Positions 26,877 to 35,528 of a DNA stretch of 64,000 nt are shown in pieces. Source of the DNA: UBA11612 sp963976395 (GTDB lineage: Bacteria; Pseudomonadota; Alphaproteobacteria; Rhodospirillales; Rhodospirillaceae); contig CAXBLG010000006.1 in NCBI GenBank assembly GCA_963976395.1, positions 34,695 through 98,694 of the forward strand. The letters run 5' to 3'. The position numbers and the translations under genes are program-made. The notes beneath the pieces were generated by a model. It was not told the origin of the DNA. It did not search any database and worked only from the letters and a program-made list of their open reading frames with translations. Within the stretch, counting starts at the first letter, position 1; each line of letters opens with the position of its first letter.

Positions 26877-28121
26877 ATGAGCGTGCTCTTTAAGGCGCTA
26901 CAAAAAGCCGAAAAAGAAAACGAGCAGCGCCAAGCAGACTCTGCTGGCGAAAGCTTTGATCCTCAGCGGCTTGAAGGTTCTGCGGCTATTCGTGCGGCCG
27001 GCCGCCGCTCTTTGGATTGGCGGATCGCTGGACTGGCGACGGCAGTTGTACTGGCCGTCGTGATCGGCGCTGCGTTTTTTGTGTTTCAGCCCTCACCCAG
27101 TTCGCAAGTCGCATCAGTTTCGCCGCCATCTCCGCAGCCTGCGCCTGTTATGCAACCTTCAGAGCCTCCCGCGCCCGCAGAAGTAGCCACAAATGTCGCG
27201 GCGGATGTGCCAATGAGCGATGTTGAGTCGCAAGAAGCGGCGAGTCAGGTTGCGCCGCCCTCCGAAGCAACCATCGGGCAAGAAACATCTCCGCAACAAG
27301 CGATGTCGACAACCGCTGTAGAAGACTCGGCGCCAGCCACGCCTCCGGCCCAAGTGGCTGCGGTAGAACCTTCTGCGCCCGCTCGCACCGAGTCCGCGCC
27401 TGCGCGGCCAGCTGAGAGAGAGGCGATGCCACAGCTTGCTGCGGACTCGCGGACAAGAATGCTGAGCCCCCCGGTCACGATCAATCGCGGTGATTTTGCT
27501 CTCGCCGGTGTTGGGGATGCGGTTCAAGTGCGCAATGTGTCGCAGCAAGCTCAGGACAGCGCAGGGTCGGGGTACAGCGCTTTGATTCGCGGTGAATATG
27601 ACACGGCGCTGGGGTTTTATGATCAGGCCTTGGAGCGGGAACCGCAGAGCGCGCTCGCCTTGTTGGGCCGTGGCGCGGCTTTGCAAAAGCTCGGCCGGTT
27701 GTCCGAGGCACAGTCCGCCTATGACGCGGTCTTGCGGCTTGATCCGAAAAACCGCGAAGCGTTGACGAATCTCACAGCTATTGTGAGCGAGCGTGCGCCC
27801 AATGAGGCGCTGGCGCGGCTGCTTGATCTTGAGCGTGAGCATCCCAATTTCAGCCCCGTTACAGCTCAGATTGGTTTGATGTATGCGAAAATAGGGTCGA
27901 TGCCGCAGGCGCGCGATTATCTGCGCCGTGCCGTGGCCTTAACCCCCGAAGCGGTTATGTATCACTACAATCTTGCACTGGTTCTTGATCATATGAACCT
28001 TAGTGACCAAGCCGTTCGTTCCTATGAAAACGTTCTTGCGGCGTTGTCCGGTGGGCGCAGCGCTGTCGGCCTTTCCTCTTTGGATATCGAACGACGGGTG
28101 CGCTACTTGCGCACTCGCTAA
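26877..28121 (+). CDS. mshN: MshN/GspB-like pilus protein: membrane anchor, Pro/Ala-rich stalk and TPR domain
   Basis: A 414-residue protein with a short cytoplasmic head opening SVLFKALQKAEKENE, one membrane helix at about 50-70, a Pro/Ala/Ser/Glu-rich periplasmic stretch (about 72-190) and a C-terminal TPR domain (about 235-400; e.g. GEYDTALGFYDQALEREPQS). This layout matches MshN. Its partner MshM is encoded 18 bases downstream. In MSHA and type II systems such pairs are thought to link the inner membrane to peptidoglycan and secretin assembly. It is the first gene of the plus-strand pilus operon. Confidence 0.8.
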   Translation: MSVLFKALQKAEKENEQRQADSAGESFDPQRLEGSAAIRAAGRRSLDWRIAGLATAVVLAVVIGAAFFVFQPSPSSQVASVSPPSPQPAPVMQPSEPPAPAEVATNVAADVPMSDVESQEAASQVAPPSEATIGQETSPQQAMSTTAVEDSAPATPPAQVAAVEPSAPARTESAPARPAEREAMPQLAADSRTRMLSPPVTINRGDFALAGVGDAVQVRNVSQQAQDSAGSGYSALIRGEYDTALGFYDQALEREPQSALALLGRGAALQKLGRLSEAQSAYDAVLRLDPKNREALTNLTAIVSERAPNEALARLLDLEREHPNFSPVTAQIGLMYAKIGSMPQARDYLRRAVALTPEAVMYHYNLALVLDHMNLSDQAVRSYENVLAALSGGRSAVGLSSLDIERRVRYLRTR

Positions 28122-28139
28122 CGCAAAGGTCGGCTTGCC

Positions 28140-29132
28140 ATGCCGTATCTCGCGCATTTTGGGCTGAAGGAACATCCCTTCACGCTGACGCCCAACACCA
28201 ATCAATATTTTCCAATCGACATGCATGTCGAGATCATACAGTCGATTCAATTCGGGATCGCGCGCAACACCGGCATTTTGAAGGTTGTGGGGGATGTCGG
28301 TACCGGCAAGACGATGTTGTGCCGCCTGCTTCTGCGCAAGTTGGTGGAGTCTAACGATGCGGTCGCTTATTTGAATGCGCCGCAAGTTGACCCCGAAAGT
28401 CTCGTCAGTTTGGTTTGTGCCGAGTTCGGGCTGGAGACCGGGTCGCAAGCGCAGATGATGCAGTCCTTGAACACGTTTCTTTTGGAACAGCACGCGCTCG
28501 GCCGTAACGCCGTTTTAATTGTTGATGAGGCGCAAGCTCTTGGACCGGCCGGCCTTGAGGCCGTGCGCCTGCTGTCCAATCTTGAGACCGAACGCAACAA
28601 GCTGCTGCAGATTGTTTTGTTCGGCCAGTCCGAGCTTGATGAACTTTTGCAGCGTAACGAGTTGCGGCAAATCAACCAGCGCATCGGCTTTTCGTTCAAC
28701 ACCGGTCCGATGACCATAGCCGAAGCGACTCATTACATCGGGCACCGCGTGCGGACATCGCGGGTTGGCGGAGTCGACTTTCCGGTTTTCTCCGACAAAG
28801 CGATGGCGTTGCTGTCCAAGAGCGCAGGGTTTGTTCCGCGGGTGATCAATATTTTGGCCGACAAGGCCTTGCTGGTGGCTTACGGCGAGGGGTCTATTCA
28901 GGTTTCCGAGAAACACGTGGAAGCCGCCATTGATGATTCCCCGCAACTTGCGCGGCCTGTGCGTATGGCGCGGGGGTGGGTACGCCGGGCGTTGATCGGT
29001 TTGATCGTTGCAGAGGCCGTGACCTTGATCGCCTTGTTTGCGCTCAGTCCCGATCTGCAAAACTGGGCGCTGGGGACGATGGACTGGGCGCGCAGCGCGC
29101 TGGTCGGGTCCGAAACCGCAGCGCGGGAATAG
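28140..29132 (+). CDS. mshM: MshM/ExeA-like AAA ATPase
   Basis: A 330-residue ATPase starting MPYLAHFGLKEHPF, the usual opening of the ExeA/MshM group. Walker A is GDVGTGKTMLC (51-58) and Walker B is AVLIVDEAQAL (about 124-131); a sensor-like R is in VPRVINILADKALL. A single membrane helix near the C-terminus (about 289-307) anchors it. The family energises or guides secretin or pilus assembly through peptidoglycan. It lies between the MshN-like gene and prepilin peptidase, three bases from the latter. Confidence 0.87.
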   Translation: MPYLAHFGLKEHPFTLTPNTNQYFPIDMHVEIIQSIQFGIARNTGILKVVGDVGTGKTMLCRLLLRKLVESNDAVAYLNAPQVDPESLVSLVCAEFGLETGSQAQMMQSLNTFLLEQHALGRNAVLIVDEAQALGPAGLEAVRLLSNLETERNKLLQIVLFGQSELDELLQRNELRQINQRIGFSFNTGPMTIAEATHYIGHRVRTSRVGGVDFPVFSDKAMALLSKSAGFVPRVINILADKALLVAYGEGSIQVSEKHVEAAIDDSPQLARPVRMARGWVRRALIGLIVAEAVTLIALFALSPDLQNWALGTMDWARSALVGSETAARE

Positions 29133-29135
29133 TCG

Positions 29136-29918
29136 TTGGACGCCTTATCCGAAATTCCGCTGCCGGTTTGGTTCGTGATCGCGGCGGCGTTTGGTCTGGT
29201 GTTCGGAAGTTTTGTGACTGCGCTGTCGTACAGGCTACCGCGCGGTGAAAGCATTGCCCATGGTCGGTCGCGCTGCCCGTCGTGTGGTCATACTTTGACG
29301 GCCCGTGATCTGGTGCCGGTGCTTTCGTGGGTTTTTCATAAGGGGGCGTGCCGTCATTGCAACGCCAAGGTACCCTGGCGGTACCCGCTCATCGAACTGA
29401 CCACTGCGGTGCTGTTTGTGGCGGCGGTCGCGGCCCGCCTTGACGTCGTCCACATGGGTTTGCTGCTGGCGATGACGCCGGTGATTGTTGCCCTGGTTAT
29501 CATTGATATTGAGAACGAGCGATTGCCCAACGGTCTTGTCGCAGTGCTGGCCCTGCTGGCGGTTGCATGGCGGTGGTTTGGCGATGGCGGTTTGCTGATG
29601 GGGCTGGCCATTGCGGTAGGTGTGCTGGTTTTGGGGGCGCTGATCGACGCCGGCTATAAGGCTTTAAAGGGGGTGCGCGGACTCGGCTTTGGCGATGTGA
29701 AGCTGATGGCCCTGGGCGCTTTGGCCTTGCCTGTGGGCCCTTTTTTGCTTTTTTTGACCCTGACCGGCCTATTTGGGGTTGTTTTTGGCGCCTTTTGGCA
29801 GCGAACACGGCAGAGCAACACGTTTCCCTTTGGTCCGGCGATACTCGCGAGTTATTGGATTTGTCTCGCGGCGGGCGGGTTTATTTTGCAAGAGGTGGTG
29901 GCATCGCTCTCTGGTTGA
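29136..29918 (+). CDS. pilD: Prepilin peptidase / N-methyltransferase
   Basis: A 260-residue bifunctional enzyme that cuts class III signal peptides and methylates the new N-terminus. The cytosolic zinc domain has two CxxC pairs (Cys47/50 and Cys72/75) in RCPSCGH and CRHCNAKVPWRYPLIEL. The catalytic aspartates are in IDIENERLPN (Asp124) and GLGFGDVKLM (Asp187). About seven membrane helices follow. The start is a TTG three bases after mshM. Three candidate substrates are encoded at 33872, 34764 and 46421. Confidence 0.93.
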   Translation: MDALSEIPLPVWFVIAAAFGLVFGSFVTALSYRLPRGESIAHGRSRCPSCGHTLTARDLVPVLSWVFHKGACRHCNAKVPWRYPLIELTTAVLFVAAVAARLDVVHMGLLLAMTPVIVALVIIDIENERLPNGLVAVLALLAVAWRWFGDGGLLMGLAIAVGVLVLGALIDAGYKALKGVRGLGFGDVKLMALGALALPVGPFLLFLTLTGLFGVVFGAFWQRTRQSNTFPFGPAILASYWICLAAGGFILQEVVASLSG

Positions 29919-29949
29919 ATTGTCGCGTTGTATCTTGGCGGTTTGATTT

Positions 29950-29967
29950 GATGGCGCAGGCGCCATC
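29950..29967. repeat. Short perfect inverted repeat after prepilin peptidase
   Basis: GATGGCG and CGCCATC form a 7-bp stem with loop CAGG, 31 bases after the pilD stop. It is followed by ACCCTTTCTG, not a full T-run. It may be a weak terminator or an mRNA hairpin within the pilus operon. Confidence 0.35.
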
Positions 29968-30100
29968 GACCCTTTCTGTTCGGGGTGGCTTCGATACGCG
30001 CAGGTCTGCTATGGTCGGTGCTATAAAGGCGTGATACGCCTCACGAAATTCGGCCTTTGGTGGGTGTCCGCCGCGTGGCCGGGAGCGTGCCGGGACCCAA

Positions 30101-30119
30101 GCCGCCGAGAAACGGCGGC
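30101..30119 (+). promoter_or_regulatory. Stable hairpin in the leader of the secretin gene
   Basis: GCCGCCG and CGGCGGC form a 7-bp GC-only stem with loop AGAAA, flanked by GGACCC and GGGGGAAATCC. It lies 43 bases before the chosen secretin start inside a 243-base gap (29919-30162) with no supported gene. No known riboswitch consensus is recognisable. Confidence 0.35.
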
Positions 30120-30162
30120 GGGGGAAATCCGGACGGGGCGTTTGGATATGGGGGTTTTTCCG

Positions 30163-32115
30163 ATGATTTCGATTGGCATGAAGTGCGGTGCGCATAACAC
30201 GGCAGAAAAGCGGCTGCGGTTTCTTCGAAACGGCGTTGCGGTTGTCGCGCTCGGATTTACCCTTGGCTCATGCGCGGGCGGTATGGGGTATAACGACTAC
30301 GATGCGGCCGGCGGAATAACCAAACAGGAATATGGCGATCTCTTGTCGCGCCGGGCTCCTGAAAAACAAATTGACGAAAGCGCGGCTGCGCCGCCCATTC
30401 CTGACTTTCAATCGGTGTTGGCCGCGCCTGGCGCGCCTGCCATTGCCGATACACGTCGTGTGTCACTGGCCGTGACGGAAACCACCCCGGTGCGCGACAT
30501 TTTGATTGAACTGGCGCGCAAGGCTGAAGTCGATATTGAGCTGGATCCGCGTATCTCCGGCGGCATCATCATGACGGCGACGGACCGGCCGTTCATTGAT
30601 GTGATCGAGCGCATTGCCGAATTGGCGGAACTGCGTTTCGAGTTTGTTCAAAATACGTTGCGTGTGCAAATTGACGACCCCTATCTAGAGCAATATCGCA
30701 TGGATGTTTTGAACTTGAGCCGGAGTTCAGAATCTGAGGTAAGTTCATCTTCCGATGCGTCGTCTGCTGCACAAGCCATTGGTTCTGGCGGTGGCGGCGG
30801 ATCAAATGAATCGAGTACTTCGGTCTCTTCGCGGTCTGATTCAAATTTCTGGGGCACCATTGGCGCGAATATTGATCAGATATTGGCTGGCGTGCAGTCC
30901 CGGCGCGGAAACTTATCCCCGAGCCTTGACGCTGCATTCGTCCCCGAGACCGAAAGCCAGAGCGCGGAAAGCAATCTTGCGGCCAACTCGATTAACCAAG
31001 CAGAGAGTCTAGTTGAGGGTGGTCAAGAGCAAATGGCGGATGAAGAGGATGATGATCAGCCCGAACTACAAGCATCAACCACGGGGCGCTCTGGCGGATC
31101 GGGAGGCGCTATTGCGCGCAGTCAATATAGCCTCAATCCGGGTGCCGGAATTATCACCGTGTATGCAACGCAGCGTCAACAAAAGGCAGTTGAGAGATAT
31201 TTAAGGGACGTGCGTCAATCGGTGACCCAACAGGTGCTTATCGAAGCTAAGGTGCTGGAGGTTACGCTTAGCGACCAATATAGGGCCGGGGTCAACTGGA
31301 GCGCTGTTTTCGGACCTGATGGTCAGCTTGGCGTGTCGCGCAATGACAATCTAAATCTGTCCACCAATTTTTCGCGTAGCGTTGTGCCTCCAGATTTTTC
31401 TGATCCTACCATTTCAGCTAGCTGGATGAACGGCGGCGATTTGAGTCTCGCCGTGCAGATGGTTAATGAGTTCGGGACGGTGCGTACCCTCTCCAGCCCG
31501 CGATTGACAGTCCTTAATAATCAACTCGCCATGCTTAAAGTTGCACGCAATCAAGTCTTCTTCGAGCTTGATGTGACCACATCGGAGTCAACGCCGACAA
31601 CGACCGGAAGAACGACAGTAAACAGCAATATAAAGACCGTCCCGGTGGGAATTATCGTGAATGTGCAGCCGGCAGTAGACCCGGTGTCGCGGCGAATTTC
31701 CCTTAGCTTGCGTCCGTCCATTACGCGGATCACGGGCTTCATTAATGATCCTGGCGTCGCAGTGACAGTTGCGGTGGCTCAACAAGAAAATCCCGACGCA
31801 CCGTTGATTTCGTCACCCATACCCATCATTGAGGTTCGGGAGATGGACTCGATAGTTAACCTCGAATCCGGGCAAACCGTAGTTATGGGAGGGTTGATGC
31901 AGGAAGAGGTCCAGACCACACGGGAGGGTGTGCCTGGGTTTATGGACGTGCCTCTTGTCGGACAAGCCGTGTCGCAAAACATTAGGGAGAATACGGTTAC
32001 CGAGCTTGTCGTCTTTATTAGAGCGACCCTTACCGACGCGCCCGGGTCTATCGCTGACGAAGACATTCGTTTGTACAAAACATTTACTCCGGATCCGCGG
32101 CCACTCGCGTTTTAA
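30163..32115 (+). CDS. mshL: MshL-type secretin lipoprotein
   Basis: About 650 residues. ATG 30163 gives a lipoprotein signal with lipobox LGSC (Cys37); in-frame GTG 30031 would prepend about 44 unlikely residues. A secretin N-domain (VRDILIELARKAEVDIELDP) precedes a Ser/Gly-rich linker and an acidic patch (ADEEDDDQPEL), then the second N-domain (AGIITVYATQRQQKAVERYL) and the secretin barrel (VLIEAKVLEV, EFGTVRTLSSPRLTVLNNQ, ESGQTVVMGGLMQEE, ELVVFIRATL). It forms the outer-membrane pilus channel. Its lipidation suggests self-piloting or BAM-independent targeting, which is inference. Confidence 0.92.
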   Translation: MISIGMKCGAHNTAEKRLRFLRNGVAVVALGFTLGSCAGGMGYNDYDAAGGITKQEYGDLLSRRAPEKQIDESAAAPPIPDFQSVLAAPGAPAIADTRRVSLAVTETTPVRDILIELARKAEVDIELDPRISGGIIMTATDRPFIDVIERIAELAELRFEFVQNTLRVQIDDPYLEQYRMDVLNLSRSSESEVSSSSDASSAAQAIGSGGGGGSNESSTSVSSRSDSNFWGTIGANIDQILAGVQSRRGNLSPSLDAAFVPETESQSAESNLAANSINQAESLVEGGQEQMADEEDDDQPELQASTTGRSGGSGGAIARSQYSLNPGAGIITVYATQRQQKAVERYLRDVRQSVTQQVLIEAKVLEVTLSDQYRAGVNWSAVFGPDGQLGVSRNDNLNLSTNFSRSVVPPDFSDPTISASWMNGGDLSLAVQMVNEFGTVRTLSSPRLTVLNNQLAMLKVARNQVFFELDVTTSESTPTTTGRTTVNSNIKTVPVGIIVNVQPAVDPVSRRISLSLRPSITRITGFINDPGVAVTVAVAQQENPDAPLISSPIPIIEVREMDSIVNLESGQTVVMGGLMQEEVQTTREGVPGFMDVPLVGQAVSQNIRENTVTELVVFIRATLTDAPGSIADEDIRLYKTFTPDPRPLAF

Positions 32116-32160
32116 AGCGGCCACGCGCGTTTTAAAAATATAGCGCGCTGAAATGATTAT

Positions 32161-32913
32161 ATGAAACCTACAGTCCGATTCGTGATCATCACGGCGCTTC
32201 GAGATAGGCTTTTTGTATCTTTATATGGCTTGCTTGCGATCACATTCGTGATCGCAATTTACCTGAGTGGCGGAGCTATAGCCGAAACAGATCGCATGGC
32301 AGTGGTTTACGCTGCGGGCGGAGCGCGAGTCATGCTGATGATGGGCTTTACGGTCTTCGTGGCCTTTCATCTCGAACGACTCTATGAAACCAGAGAACTG
32401 GAAGCATTGCTGTCTCGCGCGATATCGCGCGAGACTTTCATTGTCGCCTATTGGATTGGCATGGCATTTAACGCCGCATTGATTCTACTGCCGGTGGCGG
32501 CGGTCATATTTTTTTTCCAACTATCCATGTCGGGCGCGGTTTTATGGATGGGAAGCGTTCTTCTGGAAAGTTTGGTTGTTATTGCATTCGCCATTTTTTG
32601 CGGCGTTTCGCTGGAGAGGGCAATTCCTACCATCTTTGTAACTGTCGGATTCTATGCCCTTGCGCGGTTGATTGGCTTCTTTGTCGGCATCACTCACGGC
32701 ATCGTTAAGTCTGATGTCAACCAAGTTGCCGACCCGATTATGGAGTATCTCAGTTATCTTGTGCCAAGGCTTGATCTTGTGGGCCAAACGCGATGGCTAG
32801 TCTATGGGCCCGACTCTCTAAACATCGGCGGGGTAATTGCTGCGCAATTGGCCGTCTATGTCGCTCTTCTCTTAGCAGCGGCTATGTTTGACTTGCGTAA
32901 AAAGCATTTTTAG
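32161..32913 (+). CDS. ABC-2 type transporter permease-like membrane protein in the pilus operon
   Basis: A 250-residue protein with about six membrane helices. It has the ABC-2 permease pattern: a cytosolic coupling segment HLERLYETRELEALLSRAISRETFIVAYWIG after the second helix pair, and a C-terminal helix ending LRKKHF. I infer that it pairs with the ABC ATPase at 41271, the only other ABC-2 component in this operon. It starts 46 bases after the secretin, and the next gene overlaps its end by 26 bases. In Myxococcus, PilI is the permease of an ABC system needed for type IV pili; whether this is an orthologue needs a profile comparison. Confidence 0.75.
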   Translation: MKPTVRFVIITALRDRLFVSLYGLLAITFVIAIYLSGGAIAETDRMAVVYAAGGARVMLMMGFTVFVAFHLERLYETRELEALLSRAISRETFIVAYWIGMAFNAALILLPVAAVIFFFQLSMSGAVLWMGSVLLESLVVIAFAIFCGVSLERAIPTIFVTVGFYALARLIGFFVGITHGIVKSDVNQVADPIMEYLSYLVPRLDLVGQTRWLVYGPDSLNIGGVIAAQLAVYVALLLAAAMFDLRKKHF

Positions 32914-33613
32914 AGAGTGGCATGACTTGAGCGGTTTTCTCGCGAACGGAATATTGATATTGGCGCTGATCGTGCAGGTTAATCTATCGGCGAGCCTGAA
33001 AGATGTGCGTGCGTATGCCGAGATAGTCGAGGTGGCGCCGACGAATCGGTATCTGGCTGCAGCAGCTTTCGGCGACAATGAATTGCTGTATCGGCGGCTT
33101 GTAATGGATTTGCAGAATGCCGGAGATACCGGAGGGCGATGGTCAGCGCTAGAAGACTACGATATGAGGCGCGTCGTGGATTGGCTCAACGCGCTCGACT
33201 CACTGGACCACCGCGCAAACCACCACATGGTCCTGGCCGCGAATTATTTTTCGCAGACGCAAGCAATGCCGGATCTCGTACACCTTGTTAAGTACATACA
33301 AAGTCATGTCGCTGGCGATCCCGAGCGTAAACTCTATTGGCTCAACCAAGCTCTTCTTATGGCCGAAAGGCGTCTGGAAGATAAGGATCTGATATTGGAC
33401 ATTGCGGACCAACTCGGAAGCTATGATTTTCCGGCGATGACTCCGGTCGCCTATATTCTACCTGCCAAAGTTTACGAGAAGTGGGGTGATTACGAAGGGG
33501 CGGCAACCTACATGGAGCGGGCTATCGATAAGTTGGGAGCCAGGATTTCCGCTGACGAAAGGCAGGTTCTGGAAGCTTATGTAACCGCCATGAGACGGCA
33601 GACGTCGCCTTAG
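32888..33613 (+). CDS. Membrane-anchored helical repeat protein in the pilus operon
   Basis: About 241 residues from TTG 32888, which overlaps the permease by 26 bases; no ATG is available in frame upstream of the membrane helix. One N-terminal helix (GILILALIVQVNLS, about 22-35) is followed by an alpha-helical region with TPR-like units (e.g. PAKVYEKWGDYEGAATYMERAI). I do not recognise the family. Overlap with the permease suggests the two act together, possibly as the third component of the pilus ABC system. The operon then enters a 258-base gap before the pilin gene. Confidence 0.65.
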   Translation: MTCVKSIFREWHDLSGFLANGILILALIVQVNLSASLKDVRAYAEIVEVAPTNRYLAAAAFGDNELLYRRLVMDLQNAGDTGGRWSALEDYDMRRVVDWLNALDSLDHRANHHMVLAANYFSQTQAMPDLVHLVKYIQSHVAGDPERKLYWLNQALLMAERRLEDKDLILDIADQLGSYDFPAMTPVAYILPAKVYEKWGDYEGAATYMERAIDKLGARISADERQVLEAYVTAMRRQTSP

Positions 33614-33698
33614 CCTCCTAGGATAGAATCCATATTTTGGGGAGTCGGGTAAATATCAATTATTTAGCGTATTAAGTGCTGGCTTGTGCCTCCTAGGA
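33613..33698. repeat. Two copies of GCCTCCTAGGA in the AT-rich pilin leader
   Basis: GCCTCCTAGGA occurs at 33613-33623 and 33688-33698, each containing the palindrome TCCTAGGA; related TCCTAGAA and ACCTAGGG elements lie near 33767 and 33825. CTAG is normally scarce, so four in 220 bases is unusual. They may be regulator sites for the pilin gene. The 258-base gap up to 33871 has no supported gene. Confidence 0.35.
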
Positions 33699-33871
33699 GT
33701 TGTGCGCAAATTTCAACAATATGACAGCCTATAAGTACTGAATTGTGGCTAACTTACTGTGATTTTTCCTAGAATTTGCCTGAGGCCTATGCTACGAAAA
33801 GTAATAAATCGGCTGCTTGGGTGTACCTAGGGGCGCGGTTTGGAACAAGCCATGGAACTTGGGGGTTTAAC

Positions 33872-34621
33872 ATGTCGAAGCTGATTTCTAATAAGCGCGA
33901 GCGCCAGAAGGGCTTCACGCTGATCGAAATGTCTATTGTCCTGGTGATCATCGGCTTGATCATCGGCGGCATCCTTAAGGGCCAGGAAATTATCGAAAGC
34001 GCCCGACAGAAGAATTTAATATCTCAGTTCGACGCTTTGCGCGGCGCGGTGAATACATTCGTTGATCGCTTCGGCTCAATACCCGGCGACTATGCCTTGG
34101 CGACTACGCGCATCAGCGGTAATACGAACTATGTGAACGGCGGCGGTAACGGCGTTCTTGGGACAGCCGCGACGACAGTTGCGACTGTGTCCACGAACGA
34201 TGGTTCAGCGGCGGGTTCGGAAAATTTACAATTCTTTATACATCTGGCTGGCGCGGACCTTTTAGAAGGCGTGGCGGCGGTTAACGCTGTGCCGACAGCC
34301 TTTGGGTCCAACTCTGCTTTGCCCGCCACTCCCATAAGCGGAGCAGGTATATCGGTGGTGTCCGGTCTGTATAACCACGCGACGTCTCCCCGCTCATCTG
34401 TTTGGGGGCGGGTCCATCGCGTAATTGCGGCTCCGGTTGCTGCTCTTTCACCGTCAGTAGCTTTTCAAATCGACAGCAAGATTGACGATGGAATATCTGG
34501 CACTGGGGCCTTCCGTACAGACCAGGCCACGAACTGTGGTACAGCAGATGCGGTTACGCAGGACTATGCGTTTACCAACCAGAACACCCTGTGCATCGGG
34601 ATTTTCGACATCGTTCGTTAA
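33872..34621 (+). CDS. Type IV prepilin, probable major pilin
   Basis: A 249-residue prepilin from ATG 33872, which has a GGGGG box 7 bases upstream. The 14-residue basic leader ends in Gly14; the cleavage site is KG|FTLIEMSIVLVIIGLIIGG, with Glu at mature position 5 as required for assembly. The mature part has an IPGDYALATTR element, a Gly/Thr/Ser-rich body and two cysteines near the C-terminus (TNCGTADA and NTLCIGIF) that could close a D-loop. Its own leader and the strong terminator right after it suggest high independent expression, so I take it as the main subunit. That is inference from context. Confidence 0.85.
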   Translation: MSKLISNKRERQKGFTLIEMSIVLVIIGLIIGGILKGQEIIESARQKNLISQFDALRGAVNTFVDRFGSIPGDYALATTRISGNTNYVNGGGNGVLGTAATTVATVSTNDGSAAGSENLQFFIHLAGADLLEGVAAVNAVPTAFGSNSALPATPISGAGISVVSGLYNHATSPRSSVWGRVHRVIAAPVAALSPSVAFQIDSKIDDGISGTGAFRTDQATNCGTADAVTQDYAFTNQNTLCIGIFDIVR

Positions 34622-34640
34622 TCTATATTTTGCGCGATTG

Positions 34641-34673
34641 AAAAAGGGCCGCGCCTATGCGCGGCCCTTTTTT
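34641..34673 (+). terminator. Strong intrinsic terminator after the pilin gene
   Basis: GGGCCGCGC and GCGCGGCCC form a perfect 9-bp stem with loop CTAT, followed by TTTTTT. AAAAA precedes it, so it could also work in reverse. It lies 19 bases after the pilin stop and should cap a high-level pilin transcript while letting some readthrough reach the downstream genes. Confidence 0.93.
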
Positions 34674-34763
34674 CTATGATCGTCCTTCCCCTTAGTGTTT
34701 TATCTTCTTATTCAACAAGGGGTAGCCGAGGGGGCGATGGGGCGGATACCGAGAAGCGGATTT

Positions 34764-35456
34764 ATGCGGGCAAAACCGTGCACTACCAAAGGCCGAGGTG
34801 CGGTCGGCTTTGCTTTTTTAGAACTAGCTCTGGTTCTGTTTGTTCTTGGAACAGTTTTTATAATGACGCTCAAGGGCGCTGCTCTTGTGGAAACCATGAG
34901 AGCGTTTATGGTCTCCTACCAATTTGAACACTTTCAAAATCGCGTGATGGTCTACCAGACCGAATATAATATGCTGCCCGGCGACGATCCCGACGGACCA
35001 CGGCGATACCAACGCGATAGAGCCATGTTTATCCAGTTCGGAGCTTCTGTATCCGAAGCAGGTAATGGTCAGATCGATGGCGTGATGTGGGATGTCGCCA
35101 GCGCAAACGGTGAACCCTTTATGGCTTGGAGAGATTTACGGTACGCAGGACTTGTCGAAGGCGACCCATTAGTGCCTGGGCTTTCCTCTATGCCCGAAAA
35201 TCCATTCGGTGGTGTCTATGGCTTCGATGAGGGCAATTTAGGGCAGTCCAGCGGCTCGCTTTGCACGACGCGCATTCCCGGACGTGCAGCGCAAATGATC
35301 GATGATAGAATGGATGACGGGATCATCAACCGGGGGAAAGTGGTGGCCACTTCGAGGTACGATGCGGTTGAGGCTAAAAACCACTTTGATGCCCCCGATT
35401 TCGAGCCCTACGACTTTGAAAAAGAATACATAATCTGCGCGCCGATCTTGCCCTAG
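34764..35456 (+). CDS. Prepilin-like minor pilin with atypical processing site
   Basis: About 230 residues from ATG 34764 (ATG 34737 is an alternative). The leader ends in Gly15, and the N-terminal helix reads VG|FAFLELALVLFVLGTVF: Glu is at mature position 5, but FAFLE replaces the usual FTLIE. The mature region has LPGDDPDGPRRYQ, similar in place to the IPGD motif of the main pilin, and two cysteines (SLCTT and IICAP). The shared motif suggests a common pilin family. Likely a minor or pseudopilin. It lies between the pilin terminator and mshE. Confidence 0.72.
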   Translation: MRAKPCTTKGRGAVGFAFLELALVLFVLGTVFIMTLKGAALVETMRAFMVSYQFEHFQNRVMVYQTEYNMLPGDDPDGPRRYQRDRAMFIQFGASVSEAGNGQIDGVMWDVASANGEPFMAWRDLRYAGLVEGDPLVPGLSSMPENPFGGVYGFDEGNLGQSSGSLCTTRIPGRAAQMIDDRMDDGIINRGKVVATSRYDAVEAKNHFDAPDFEPYDFEKEYIICAPILP

Positions 35457-35528
35457 GGGCTCGCCTTAGGCGTCCTGCTCGTATAGAATTTGGGCGGGAA
35501 CGCAGAGCTTTTGCGACGGGGATTGCAC

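Noticed and set aside
30031..30162. N-terminal extension of the secretin from GTG 30031
   Set aside because: It would bury the lipoprotein signal behind 44 residues and crosses a GC hairpin; ATG 30163 gives a proper lipobox position.
33614..33871. Sigma-54 promoter before the pilin gene
   Set aside because: No GG-N10-GC element with matching flanks is present at any GG in the leader; the sigma-70 boxes tried were also poor.
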